Shown one piece after another: positions 26,163 through 34,735 of a stretch of 64,000 nucleotides of DNA. Position 1 is the first letter of the stretch. Every line of letters begins with the position of its first letter. Location: assembly GCF_002198715.1 (NCBI RefSeq), contig NZ_MWLK01000018.1:1-64000 (forward strand), written 5' to 3'. A program made the position numbers and the translations under genes. Below the pieces are notes generated by a model. That model ran no database searches, was not told the DNA's origin, and saw nothing but the letters and a program-made list of their open reading frames with translations. The DNA is from Rhodomicrobium sp. R_RK_3. Its GTDB lineage: Bacteria; Pseudomonadota; Alphaproteobacteria; Rhizobiales; Rhodomicrobiaceae.

Positions 26163-26237
26163 CTAAGTTGGATCAGGGCGCTCGACGAGTTTCGGATGGT
26201 CGGTGCCGTACTCGCCCGTGAGTTCAAAGATCTTCAT
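26163..26237 (-). pseudogene. Truncated alcohol dehydrogenase N-terminus
   Basis: From the ATG at 26237, preceded by a perfect AGGAGG, the frame encodes MKIFELTGEYGTDHPKLVER and four more residues before TAG. This is the first strand pair of zinc-type or quinone-oxidoreductase-like MDR enzymes (MKxFExxGExGxxxLKLxERP). The rest of the gene is gone. A good ribosome site on a dead gene suggests recent loss. Confidence 0.6.
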
Positions 26238-26283
26238 TCGAGCCTCCTAACGTTCGCGCGATGGGCCGGGGCCTGCCGTCGCA

Positions 26284-27291
26284 TCATGCGGCAACGCGGA
26301 GCACGATCTTGCCGAGGACGTGATGTTGGGCGAGGCGCTCGTGGGCCCTGGCCGCTTCGCCGAGGGGAAAGCCCTGGGCAATTGCGATCACCGGCTTAGA
26401 ACCTACGATAGCGCGTTCCAGGCGCTCGAATTCGCGGACGCCCGCCACTGCGTCATAGGCGAGGATTTCAATACCCGGACGCTTCTTGGGCTCAGGATCG
26501 ATGCCATTGGGATACGCCACTCGACCGCCTTTTCGCACAGCATCGATGCAGCGCTCGACTTCGGAACCGACCAGGGCGAGAACGGCATCGACGCCCTTGG
26601 GCGCGAAGCGCTGCGCGACGGCGGCGATGTCCTCGATCCGGCCGTTGACGACCTCGTCGGCGCCGAGCCGGCGCGCGAAATCCACTCCGTCATCGCTGGA
26701 TACGGTCGCGAGAACGCGCCCGCCATGCCACTTGGCGAACTGGACGGCAAGGCTGCCGACGCCGCCTGTTGCACCGTGGACGATAATGCTTTCGCCTTGG
26801 CGGAGGTGGATCGCATTCTCGATCCCCTGCAGAGCCGTCAGCCCCGTGGTCGGGATTGCTCCGGCATGTTCGAGATCGAGCGATTTGGGTATGGGGGCGA
26901 CTTTCTCGGAGTGCACCGCGACATACTCCGCGTAGAAGCCGCCCTTGGGGTTGAGGAAGCTGTATGAGTAAACCTCGTCGCCCAGAGAGAAGCGGCGAAC
27001 CGTCGCTCCGAGGCCTACGACAATTCCCGACCCGTCTGTCCCGAGAACGAGTGGGAACTTCGCCTCACCATCGATTGCGCCCTCTCGCATTTCAGCATCC
27101 CAAATCCCGACGCCGGCGGTGTCGACTGCGATCAACACCTCGTTGGCATCAAGGGCGGGCGTCGGAAGCGAGTGCATCGTGATGACTTCGGGTCCGCCAA
27201 ATCGGTCGATGGCCGCTGCCCGCATCGTCTTCGGCACGTCGGGCTCAAGCCGGGCTCCAGCCGCCGTGTCAGCGTCATGAGTTCGCGTCAT
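26284..27291 (-). CDS. NADP-dependent MDR oxidoreductase (quinone reductase type)
   Basis: I start at the ATG at 27291 because AGGAG lies eight bases upstream. The 335-residue protein has the MDR layout: a GroES-like domain (MRAAAIDRFGGPEVITMHSL, VLGTDGSGIVVGLG) and a Rossmann domain with the nucleotide motif HGATGGVGSLAVQFAKWHG. Zinc ligands of classical alcohol dehydrogenases (GHE, the four-Cys lobe) are absent, as in zeta-crystallin/quinone reductases. It probably reduces quinones or enones with NADPH. The aldehyde dehydrogenase gene follows on the same strand. Confidence 0.9.
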   Translation of the reverse strand: MTRTHDADTAAGARLEPDVPKTMRAAAIDRFGGPEVITMHSLPTPALDANEVLIAVDTAGVGIWDAEMREGAIDGEAKFPLVLGTDGSGIVVGLGATVRRFSLGDEVYSYSFLNPKGGFYAEYVAVHSEKVAPIPKSLDLEHAGAIPTTGLTALQGIENAIHLRQGESIIVHGATGGVGSLAVQFAKWHGGRVLATVSSDDGVDFARRLGADEVVNGRIEDIAAVAQRFAPKGVDAVLALVGSEVERCIDAVRKGGRVAYPNGIDPEPKKRPGIEILAYDAVAGVREFERLERAIVGSKPVIAIAQGFPLGEAARAHERLAQHHVLGKIVLRVAA

Positions 27292-28015
27292 TGCCGATAC
27301 TCCTCTCTCGATGCGATCACACGGCGCAGACGCTCTCAGCATTCGCGGACATCCCAACTACCCCCTGTGAAGGCAGGGAGGTCGTCCGGCTATTGCGCCC
27401 GCATTGCGCAAATCGGCCCTCAGTGAGTGCCACGAGGGCGCGGCATCCGCGTCGATCGATGTCCACGAACCTTGGCACATGGCGGCGACGGGCTTCCTTC
27501 CGGCGTGATCTGGAGCGTATCCGGACGCATCGCATCTCAGCCCCTTGAGCAGTCATTCTGTCGATTGCCGTGGGCAGTGCGCTCATCAATTCCGCCGGTT
27601 GAGCCATGCAGTCTCATCTCGCGGATGTGTCTTACCGAATTCGATCGTATCGAAGCTGCTCCAGTCCGGCGTTGATAGCAGTCAGTATTTGCTGCGCCCT
27701 AACGGACTGGTTCATCATCAAGGAGATTGATGGTGATGGTCACCGAACAGGTCATGAGTGGAGAAGTGCAGCCAACAGCGTCACGCTGTCTATCGTCGAA
27801 AGAAGAAGCTTTTTCTTTCAAATACTTGGGAAAGTCGGCCCACATACGCGCCGCCTAATGAATAGGCAAGATGCTTAAAAACCCTGCAAGCTCCAAATAA
27901 TGCGCATCGAAGTGATAATGTGTTTTTTCAGGAAGCCGGGTATTTGCTGTAGAAACAGGTTCTGCATCATGAGAACTTAATTACATCGCGAAAGCTCATG
28001 GTTTCGGAGCAAGCA
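27292..28015. other. Long intergenic region before the EF-hand gene
   Basis: I find no convincing gene in these 724 bases. The right-hand 150 bases are AT-richer and are likely to hold the promoter of the EF-hand gene. An open frame on the minus strand (27317-27607) has an Arg/Ser-rich composition and no family match. Confidence 0.4.
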
Positions 28016-31000
28016 ATGCCGGTAGTCGCAGCCCGCCCCGCAGCAAATCCAACGGTTTATGACAAAGATCGCGCCCTTGCGGGGGAGTATGGACCGGAAG
28101 TCCAAAAGGCCTTCGAGCTTTCCGTCTCGATGATTAAAGGAGATGCCGACAATAACGAGACGCTGTCAAAGCAAGAGATTGACGATCTTGGTGAAGAGGC
28201 CAATGGCGAATGGAGCCTTGCTGAAGGGCAGGACAGCACGAAGCTGGTGGAGGATTACGGGGGCAGCGATGGCGAACTGTCGCTCGACGAGATCGCGCAG
28301 GCTTATCTCGGTGGCGTGATCATAACCCCAGGGACCGGAACCGTGAACCGGCTCCGGCTGGGGAACGGCAGCTTCAATCCGCCCATCATGATCGCGGCCG
28401 TGGAAGGCGGGGACAATGTTCCCGGCATCGATGAGCGCGAGACCCGCATTCTGAAGGCCGCTTACGGCACGAATGGCGAACTCAGCGACGAGCAGCTCCA
28501 GAAGGCCGTCGATGATGGCGTCATCGTCCGCGACGGCGACAAATACAAGGACATCAATCTCGGCAAGATGCCGGCCGAGAACAAGGCGCGGGCCTTTTTC
28601 ACCGGCGACAAGAACGGCGACGGCCTGATGACCGCCGAGGAATTTCATGATGGCATGGACTATATCTTCAGCAAGCACGCCCGCCTGAAGAGCCTCAGTC
28701 TGGACGACGCCCGCACCCTGGTGGACGCCTACGGCAAGGACGGCCTGATCAACGCCGAGCAGGTCAAGAAGGCGATGGACGACGGCTCGTTCATCGTCGA
28801 AGGCGGCCGGTCACCGCTGCGCAGCGGCTTTTCGCCCGACAAGAAGACCCTCTACGGCACGGTGAATTTCAAGAATCTGCCCGCCAAGCAGAACGCCTAT
28901 ATGTCGAAGGACGAAGACCATAGCGGCGGCCTCAACGTCAAAGAGCTCGGGGCCTTCTTCGATGAGCGGCAAGCGCGGCTCCTGATCGCCGCCTATGGCG
29001 AAAAAGGCGAGGTCAATGAAGACCAGATCAAGAAGATGCTTGAGGATGGGATCATCTACCGGGACGGCGAAAGCCTGAAGAACTTCAATCTCGGCAAGCT
29101 TCCGGACGACCGGTTGGCGAAAACATTCTTTGCATTCGACGACAATCACGACGGCACCATCAACGCCGAAGAGCTGGACAAGGCGACGGACGCGATCTTC
29201 CTCGACAACAAGCTGGTGGACGCGCAGCAGGCGCGCGTCCTGGTCTCGGCCTATGGCAAGGACGGCCTGCTCAATCTCGATCAGATGGGCAGCATCATCA
29301 AGGACGGCGTCATCACCGCGAAAGACGCCACGACGCGGCTTCGCTCCGGCACTACGCCGGACCGCGAGCGGCTCGAAGGCACCCTGGCCCTCGCCAAGAT
29401 GCCCACCGAGAAGCTGCCCGGAGCCCTGATGGCCTATGACGGTAATCATGACGGGCGGCTGAATGCGGAAGAGCTGGATAATGCGACCGATGGGATTTCT
29501 CAAGGCGACGAAAAGCTGCTGACGAGAGACCAGGCGCAAATGATCGTCACGGCCATGGCCGACGACGGCAAATCGCTCACCGCCGAAGAAGTGAAGGCGA
29601 TCGCGGACAGCAAGATCCTCACCACCTCGAACGGCAAGCTCGCCTTTGACGCGAACCGCATCAGCGACTACCTGTTCGCGAACCCGGACACGCCGACGCC
29701 GTGGAGCGAAGACTATTTCAAATATATCGGTGACGAAAAGCTCCCCGGCCAGCAGGGAACGATCAGCGATCTGTCCTTCCAGAAGCTTCTCGAGCAATAT
29801 AAGGACGCGCCGAAAGACTCCAAGCAGCGTAAGTTTTACGACCTTATCCTGGCCAAACATCTCACGACGCAAGGCTGGTCCAACCCGGATCATTTCGATG
29901 CGCCGATTTCAGGCGACGAGTTCAGCCAAAATGTTCTCGATAAAACGAAGGTCGACGAAGAGCTTACAAAGCTGCTGAAGGACGGCGACTTCACCAAGAC
30001 CATGAGTGAGGACTTGGCGAAAAAGACCAATGAGGTCATCGCCGAAAACTTCGTCATGATCGACGGCAAGATCACGCTATTCGACAAAAACAACGAGGCG
30101 CATAAGAACGCCCCTCGCGCCAGCGGCACCGGATGGGCCAAGGCCGCTCTCGCCTATACGCGCTCGGAGGAGGGGCGCAAGGAGTACCGGACCGGCACCC
30201 CCGAGGAGCAGAAGGCCTTCATCGAGAAATATTTCGGCGCCTTGGGCGGTTTGCTGCCGCCGGAAGATGTGCAGTCGGCCCTGGGCGAACTCGGCGTGGC
30301 CACGGCTGTCGACGCGATCGCCAACACCGATCTGAAAGACATCAGCGACGAAAACCTCGCTTCCTCGCTGCAGGTCGTCGGCCAGTACCTCATGAAGGCC
30401 CGCGGCCCGCTCAATCTGATCGGCAATCTGTCGAACATGACGCGGGAAGACTGGCTGTCGCTCGCGCGCGCCTTCAAATTGGCCGGCGCGACCGACAAGC
30501 TCGATTTCAAATCCGTCATGGACAAGCTGACGGACGGCAACGCCAAGAATTTCGTCAAGGCGATGGGCGCCACCGGCATGTGGGGCACGTTCGCGGGATC
30601 GGCCGGCATCGCCGGCGCCATCCTCACCTATGCCTCCGACGGCCCGGCACGCGATCGCCTGCTGGCGGGAGACCCGCGCGAGGTTCTCGGCCTCATGCAG
30701 AACATCTCGCTGGTCCTGTCCTATTCGACCAGCATGATCAAGGCGCCGACGGCGGCGATCGGCAAGCTGCTGAAGGCGGTCGGCTATAATGGGGTGGAAG
30801 ATTTCTATAAGGACTTCAAAGACCTCCCCGGCTTCAGCGGCCTCGTCCAGTATTCCTCGCAGTTCCAGCCGTCATTCTCGGCCGTTGCCGATGCACTGAA
30901 TGGCGTCGATCTGAAGGATAAGGCGGCGGTGACCGAGGCCCTGAAGAAGGTCAAGGCCGATTCGCTGCGGCTCTGGAACGACATCGGCTATGATTTCGAC

Positions 31001-31915
31001 AAGCTGGCGGACCGGATCGTGGAGCATGCCAGAACCTTCGATACGACAGCCGTTTACGGCGACAAGGTCCCCAACACGACCGTTTTCTCGAATGAGGAGC
31101 GGCTTGGCTTCCTCTACGACATGACCGGCGTCGACGACAGTTATAAGGACTTCGTCCGGGCAAACCAAATTCTCGATCTGAAGGATCCGAAGGGTAAGGC
31201 CCCCGATGTCGCCGTGACCGACGAAGCGTCGCTGCGCACCAGGTTGCGGGCGGGCGGCATGTCGGAAGAGGCGATCAATCGCGTGGTGGGCGATCTGGAT
31301 CTGCTCAGCCGGGATGGCGCGCCCCAGGCGACAGGCGAACGCAAGCTGATGCTGGACCGCTTCAAGGACTCCAAATTCATCTCGTCCCCGTCTGGAGCCA
31401 GCGCCGCGCAGACCCTGGTCGAAGGCTCCGTCGAGAAATTCCTGAATTCCAGCCCGGACGCCAAGCTGGCGCCGGTCAAGCTCGAGCGGGCGGGGGCGGG
31501 CCTGTTCGTGAAGTCGCTCGGCGCGGCGATGGACGTGATCGGCGGCGCGCTCGGCATTGCGACCGGCATCATGGACGTGGTGTCCGGCGCCGGGTCCGGC
31601 GACAAGCTGAAGATCGCGAGCGGCTCGTTCGGCATCGCTTCGGGCATCCTGGGCGGCTTGGGCGGCCTTGCCGGTTTTGGCGCGCTCGGCAGCATCGCGG
31701 CCGGGCCGCTGTTCATCGTGGCCGGCGTGTTCGGCGTGGTCAGCCTGATCCTCACGCTCGTCAACGGCGACAAGCATGAATCCGACCAGTTTGCCGACAG
31801 CATCCTGGATCGTTTTACGGATGACGGCGTGGTGAAGGACGGTGCGCACGACTATCTGAAGACCTGGTGGCTGAACCACACGACCGATTACGAAGACAGC
31901 GGCATCGCCTCCTGA
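28016..31915 (+). CDS. Giant EF-hand repeat protein with hydrophobic C-terminus
   Basis: I place the start at the ATG at 28016 (GGAG six bases upstream), giving 1299 residues; an ATG at 27998 has no ribosome site. EF-hand-like loops lie at 43-54 (DADNNETLSKQE), 198-209 (DKNGDGLMTAEE), 299-310, 375-386 (DDNHDGTINAEE) and 475-486 (DGNHDGRLNAEE). They alternate with degenerate AYGxxGxxNxxQ half-hands, so modules of about 100 residues are repeated. No signal peptide is present. Residues 1162-1251 are hydrophobic and Gly/Ala-rich (GGALGIATGIMDVVSGAG, AAGPLFIVAGVFGVVSLIL), like membrane-inserting translocator proteins. Large proteins of this kind are often labelled HrpK-like type III effectors, but no type III genes are seen here. 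Function unknown. Confidence 0.75.
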   Translation: MPVVAARPAANPTVYDKDRALAGEYGPEVQKAFELSVSMIKGDADNNETLSKQEIDDLGEEANGEWSLAEGQDSTKLVEDYGGSDGELSLDEIAQAYLGGVIITPGTGTVNRLRLGNGSFNPPIMIAAVEGGDNVPGIDERETRILKAAYGTNGELSDEQLQKAVDDGVIVRDGDKYKDINLGKMPAENKARAFFTGDKNGDGLMTAEEFHDGMDYIFSKHARLKSLSLDDARTLVDAYGKDGLINAEQVKKAMDDGSFIVEGGRSPLRSGFSPDKKTLYGTVNFKNLPAKQNAYMSKDEDHSGGLNVKELGAFFDERQARLLIAAYGEKGEVNEDQIKKMLEDGIIYRDGESLKNFNLGKLPDDRLAKTFFAFDDNHDGTINAEELDKATDAIFLDNKLVDAQQARVLVSAYGKDGLLNLDQMGSIIKDGVITAKDATTRLRSGTTPDRERLEGTLALAKMPTEKLPGALMAYDGNHDGRLNAEELDNATDGISQGDEKLLTRDQAQMIVTAMADDGKSLTAEEVKAIADSKILTTSNGKLAFDANRISDYLFANPDTPTPWSEDYFKYIGDEKLPGQQGTISDLSFQKLLEQYKDAPKDSKQRKFYDLILAKHLTTQGWSNPDHFDAPISGDEFSQNVLDKTKVDEELTKLLKDGDFTKTMSEDLAKKTNEVIAENFVMIDGKITLFDKNNEAHKNAPRASGTGWAKAALAYTRSEEGRKEYRTGTPEEQKAFIEKYFGALGGLLPPEDVQSALGELGVATAVDAIANTDLKDISDENLASSLQVVGQYLMKARGPLNLIGNLSNMTREDWLSLARAFKLAGATDKLDFKSVMDKLTDGNAKNFVKAMGATGMWGTFAGSAGIAGAILTYASDGPARDRLLAGDPREVLGLMQNISLVLSYSTSMIKAPTAAIGKLLKAVGYNGVEDFYKDFKDLPGFSGLVQYSSQFQPSFSAVADALNGVDLKDKAAVTEALKKVKADSLRLWNDIGYDFDKLADRIVEHARTFDTTAVYGDKVPNTTVFSNEERLGFLYDMTGVDDSYKDFVRANQILDLKDPKGKAPDVAVTDEASLRTRLRAGGMSEEAINRVVGDLDLLSRDGAPQATGERKLMLDRFKDSKFISSPSGASAAQTLVEGSVEKFLNSSPDAKLAPVKLERAGAGLFVKSLGAAMDVIGGALGIATGIMDVVSGAGSGDKLKIASGSFGIASGILGGLGGLAGFGALGSIAAGPLFIVAGVFGVVSLILTLVNGDKHESDQFADSILDRFTDDGVVKDGAHDYLKTWWLNHTTDYEDSGIAS

Positions 31916-32356
31916 TCATCTCAGGCAAATGACCGCGAGGCGGGGGCCAATGGTCGCCGCCGCCTCCGGTGAATCCAGCCGGGTCTACAGCGTGCTCCTC
32001 AAAGATGCTGTTTCCCGCCTTAGCGGGAATGACAAAAAGAGGATACGCCGCGACTGACGTTCCATTTGAAATCACCCCGCCCAAGACCACGTATCCGAGT
32101 ATTTTGGGGTCGTTCCGGGTTCCCGGAGATTATGACAGTTTTGCCAAACAGGGTTGTGGCTGGGGTGCAACGGCAAATAAGCGATTGAATTCTCCGCACA
32201 TTACGCGGTTTATTGCATTTTCGTGTATGATATACAATTCATGATTGAATTTAAAATCATATGCTGGAACCCAGGGTTGCTACCAGCCCCTGTGCCCCTG
32301 CAATAGCGTGCCCCCGGTGATGGCCAACATCACGACGAGATCTTTGGGGGAATTCC
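31916..32356. other. Intergenic region with hairpin and AT-rich promoter
   Basis: The left part holds a hairpin (32012-32029). The right part, from about 32170, is AT-rich with GTATGATATACAATTC near 32223, a plausible promoter for the outer-membrane protein gene. No coding frame is supported. Confidence 0.45.
32012..32029 (+). terminator. Hairpin TTCCCGC-CTTA-GCGGGAA
   Basis: A perfect seven-pair stem with a CTTA loop lies about 100 bases after the EF-hand gene, followed by ATGACAAAAAG. There is no strong T run on the plus strand, so it may be either a weak terminator or a member of the CATTCCCGC-type intergenic repeats common in proteobacteria. Confidence 0.45.
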
Positions 32357-33094
32357 GTGTTCAAATCGAGAGTCGTGTTTCTCGGCGCTGCCCTGCTGGC
32401 CGGTGCCATGTCGTCCGCGAATGCGGCTGACGTCTATTCGCGTGGCGAGAGCCTCAAGGACGGGGCTTACGACGCCCCAGCCATCCACTGGGCCGGCTTC
32501 TATGCCGGTATTCATGCCGGCGCCGTTGTCGGCGACGACACGACCTTTAACCTCGCTGTCACTGCTGGCGAAACGTTCACCACGCGCGAGCAAGGCGATG
32601 CCGAGAACGCCTTTCTGGCGGGTGTCCATGTTGGCTACAACTGGCAGCTTTCCAATATCGTGCTCGGTGTCGAAGGTGATATCAGCGCACTCGGCGGCAA
32701 GCGCGATGTCGAAGACCAAGGCTTTAAGCTTGCGGAGCAAGACGACAAATGGCTGGCAAGCATCCGCGGCCGTCTCGGCTATGCGGCTGGCCCCTTGCTG
32801 ATCTATGGCACCGGCGGCGTCGCGTTCCTAAACGGTGAGCTGACATATCCGGACGGCACCAAGCCATTCGATGACAGCGTCACTGGCTGGGTCGCGGGCG
32901 GCGGCGTCGAGTACAAGCTGGACGGCAATTGGAGCCTGGGCGTGGAAGGCCTGTACTATGCCTTCGACGATGAGGCTACGGAGATCGGCGACGGCGGTAT
33001 CCGTTTCGACCGGGACTATGATCGCGACTTCTGGACCGTCCGCGCCCGCGTAAGCTACCAGTTCGGCGACTACAACGACGAACCGCTCAAATAA
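32357..33094 (+). CDS. Outer-membrane beta-barrel protein, Omp25/31-like
   Basis: The gene starts at GTG 32357 with GGGGGA seven bases upstream. The 245-residue product has a signal peptide (hydrophobic stretch ending SANA|AD) and eight-stranded porin-like signatures: WAGFYAGIHAGAVVGDD, FLAGVHVGYNWQLSNIVLGV, GRLGYAAGPLLIYGTGGVAF, GWVAGGGVEYKLDGNWSLGV and a C-terminal VRARVSYQFGDY. These are hallmarks of the Omp25/Omp31 family of Rhizobiales outer-membrane proteins. The extreme C-terminus (NDEPLK) is not a classical aromatic end. It probably stabilises the outer membrane. Confidence 0.9.
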   Translation: MFKSRVVFLGAALLAGAMSSANAADVYSRGESLKDGAYDAPAIHWAGFYAGIHAGAVVGDDTTFNLAVTAGETFTTREQGDAENAFLAGVHVGYNWQLSNIVLGVEGDISALGGKRDVEDQGFKLAEQDDKWLASIRGRLGYAAGPLLIYGTGGVAFLNGELTYPDGTKPFDDSVTGWVAGGGVEYKLDGNWSLGVEGLYYAFDDEATEIGDGGIRFDRDYDRDFWTVRARVSYQFGDYNDEPLK

Positions 33095-33164
33095 GACCTG
33101 ACGATTGCAGCAGCGAGAGGCGCGGCCCGCACGGCGCCGCGCCTCATGTCTTAGGACGCCGAGC

Positions 33165-33587
33165 ATGAAGCCTGCCGCGCGGCCCTTTTGCCGATCCGGA
33201 AATCGAGCCGTGGCGGCTAGCGTCCTTCTCTGCTGTGCTTTGGGAACGCCGGTCCATGCAGGTGAGGTGACGATCGAGAACGGCGGGCCCCGCCAGTCCA
33301 TCACCTTGCGCATTCGGGACGTCACTGTCGTTGGCGTCCTGCGCGAACTCCGCCAGACTTATGGCTTCGAGATCGCCGGTCTTGCCGAAGCCGATCAGGG
33401 CGAGGCGATTGCCGCGTCCATGTCGGGGAGCCTTTACGACGTCCTCGCCCGGCTCTTGCGCAACCGTGACCACGTCATCGTCCGGTCGGCCGAGAACGCA
33501 TCGGGGGTGGAGAAGGTGATTCTGCTTGCGAAAGGCGGCAAGCCGCCGCCGGCAATCGGGGCAAACCCGCCTTCCAGTCATGATTGA
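33165..33587 (+). CDS. Secreted STN-like small protein next to the type II cluster
   Basis: The 140-residue product starts at the ATG at 33165 and has a signal peptide (AVAASVLLCCALGTPVHA). The mature part reads QSITLRIRDVTVVGVLRELR, YGFEIAGL, then SLYDVLARLLRNRDHVIVRS, which is the fold pattern of the secretin/TonB short N-terminal (STN, N0) domain. Such domains occur at the N-terminus of GspD and TonB receptors. The gene stands at the 3' end of the gsp operon, convergent to it, so it may be a detached periplasmic accessory of the secretin. That role is inference. Confidence 0.7.
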   Translation: MKPAARPFCRSGNRAVAASVLLCCALGTPVHAGEVTIENGGPRQSITLRIRDVTVVGVLRELRQTYGFEIAGLAEADQGEAIAASMSGSLYDVLARLLRNRDHVIVRSAENASGVEKVILLAKGGKPPPAIGANPPSSHD

Positions 33588-33614
33588 CCCGGCAGGCGTG
33601 CAATCCGGCCAGCG

Positions 33615-34169
33615 CTACTTTGCCAGACGCAGTTCATGCAAGGCGCCGTCCGCGCGCCGTAGCGATACCGCCGCCGCCCTGACATTGGCGATTTCCCAGG
33701 TCCCGATCACATCTCCGGCTTCGACGCGGATGTTGCGGCCATCGTCGCGATTCCTAAGCAAGGCGACAGCGCGGCCGCCATCCTTGATGACGCCGAGCAG
33801 AGTGTAATTCGGCGGTGCGGGCGGCGGCGGAGCGGGCGGCGCAATCGGAGGCGGCGCGGCAGCGGTCAGGTCCGGCGCGGGCGCAGGGCGGCGGCTCGGC
33901 GCGAAAAGCGGCCGCTCCACCGTTGCGCTCAGGCTCTCGATATCGAGCTCCGCCAAGGGGTTGTCCAAGCCGCCATCTGGCAGATGGATCGGCCTCGCGG
34001 CGGGAGCGTCCCGAGCGGGATTGCGGTCGATGGGCGAAAGCATCACCACCCCATTGCTGCTTCGGCTTTTTCCTTCATTGCCGGCTTGGCGCGCCCCTCG
34101 ATCCAGCCAGAGAAGCAATCCCATGGCGAGGGCGATCAGGATGAGCCATGGCGCGCGGTTCTTCGTCAT
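33615..34169 (-). CDS. Type II secretion GspC/GspN-like protein
   Basis: The 184-residue protein has one N-terminal membrane helix (APWLILIALAMGLLLWL), the ATVERPLFAPSRRP motif, a proline-rich linker and a C-terminal beta domain (NYTLLGVIKDGGRAVALLRN, GDVIGTWEIANVRA) like the homology region of GspC/PulC. No PDZ or coiled-coil C-terminal domain follows. It probably bridges the inner-membrane platform and the secretin. It is the last gene of the minus-strand gsp operon and overlaps gspM by four bases. Confidence 0.78.
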   Translation of the reverse strand: MTKNRAPWLILIALAMGLLLWLDRGARQAGNEGKSRSSNGVVMLSPIDRNPARDAPAARPIHLPDGGLDNPLAELDIESLSATVERPLFAPSRRPAPAPDLTAAAPPPIAPPAPPPPAPPNYTLLGVIKDGGRAVALLRNRDDGRNIRVEAGDVIGTWEIANVRAAAVSLRRADGALHELRLAK

Positions 34170-34735
34170 GGCCGCAAGGCTCCCGATTTCGGCGCGAAGC
34201 CGCTGACCTGCAACGTAACCTCAATCGGCCCGCCCGCGTCGGTCCGTGCCTCGCCGGAGGCGGCATGTGGCACGCGCATCGTGACGTCATCCACGAACAG
34301 CAGCGGCAAGCCGGTCTCGATGCGGTGCAGCAGCGTCCGCAGCCCCGCAATATCGATGCTGACCAGCAGGCTGAGCGACCGGCGCTCGAGGCCGCCGGCC
34401 TCCTCCGGCGGCAGGAGCTGATAGCTGCTCGCTGTCCCATTGGCGTCGGCGACCACGTCGTTCAGCATCTTCTGCAAACCGGCGCCGGCAATGCCCGTCG
34501 TCTCTCCGCTCAGCAACAGTCTCGCGGGATCGGCGAGTGACGCGCCCGGCGTGGTCGACCGGCGCGCTACCTGCGCTTCCAGGGCCGCCAGCAGGGCCCG
34601 GCTCTCTTCCAGCTCCCGGCTTCGTTGCGGCTGCTCCAGGAAGGGAAAGGCGGCGAAGCCTACCAGCAGCGCGAGCGACAGTCCGAGCAGTCCGAGCGCG
34701 AGAAGCCGGTCTTGAGCGCTAGCGGGCATCGCCAT
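34166..34735 (-). CDS. gspM: Type II secretion protein GspM
   Basis: The 189-residue protein has an N-terminal membrane helix (LLALGLLGLSLALLVGFAAF), a coiled-coil region (RELEESRALLAALEAQVARR) and a ferredoxin-like periplasmic domain with GLQKMLNDVVADANGTASSY and LLHRIETGLPLLFVDDVTMR. This is the T2SSM_b (XcpZ-like) type of GspM, which pairs with GspL in the assembly platform. It overlaps gspL by 17 bases and the GspC/N-like gene by four. Confidence 0.85.
   Translation of the reverse strand: MAMPASAQDRLLALGLLGLSLALLVGFAAFPFLEQPQRSRELEESRALLAALEAQVARRSTTPGASLADPARLLLSGETTGIAGAGLQKMLNDVVADANGTASSYQLLPPEEAGGLERRSLSLLVSIDIAGLRTLLHRIETGLPLLFVDDVTMRVPHAASGEARTDAGGPIEVTLQVSGFAPKSGALRP

Noticed and set aside
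27984-28000. A TCGCGAAAGCTCATGG stretch resembling part of a rhizobial tts box
   Set aside because: It lacks the upstream GTCAG half with proper spacing and lies only about 20 bases before the start codon, too close for such a promoter.
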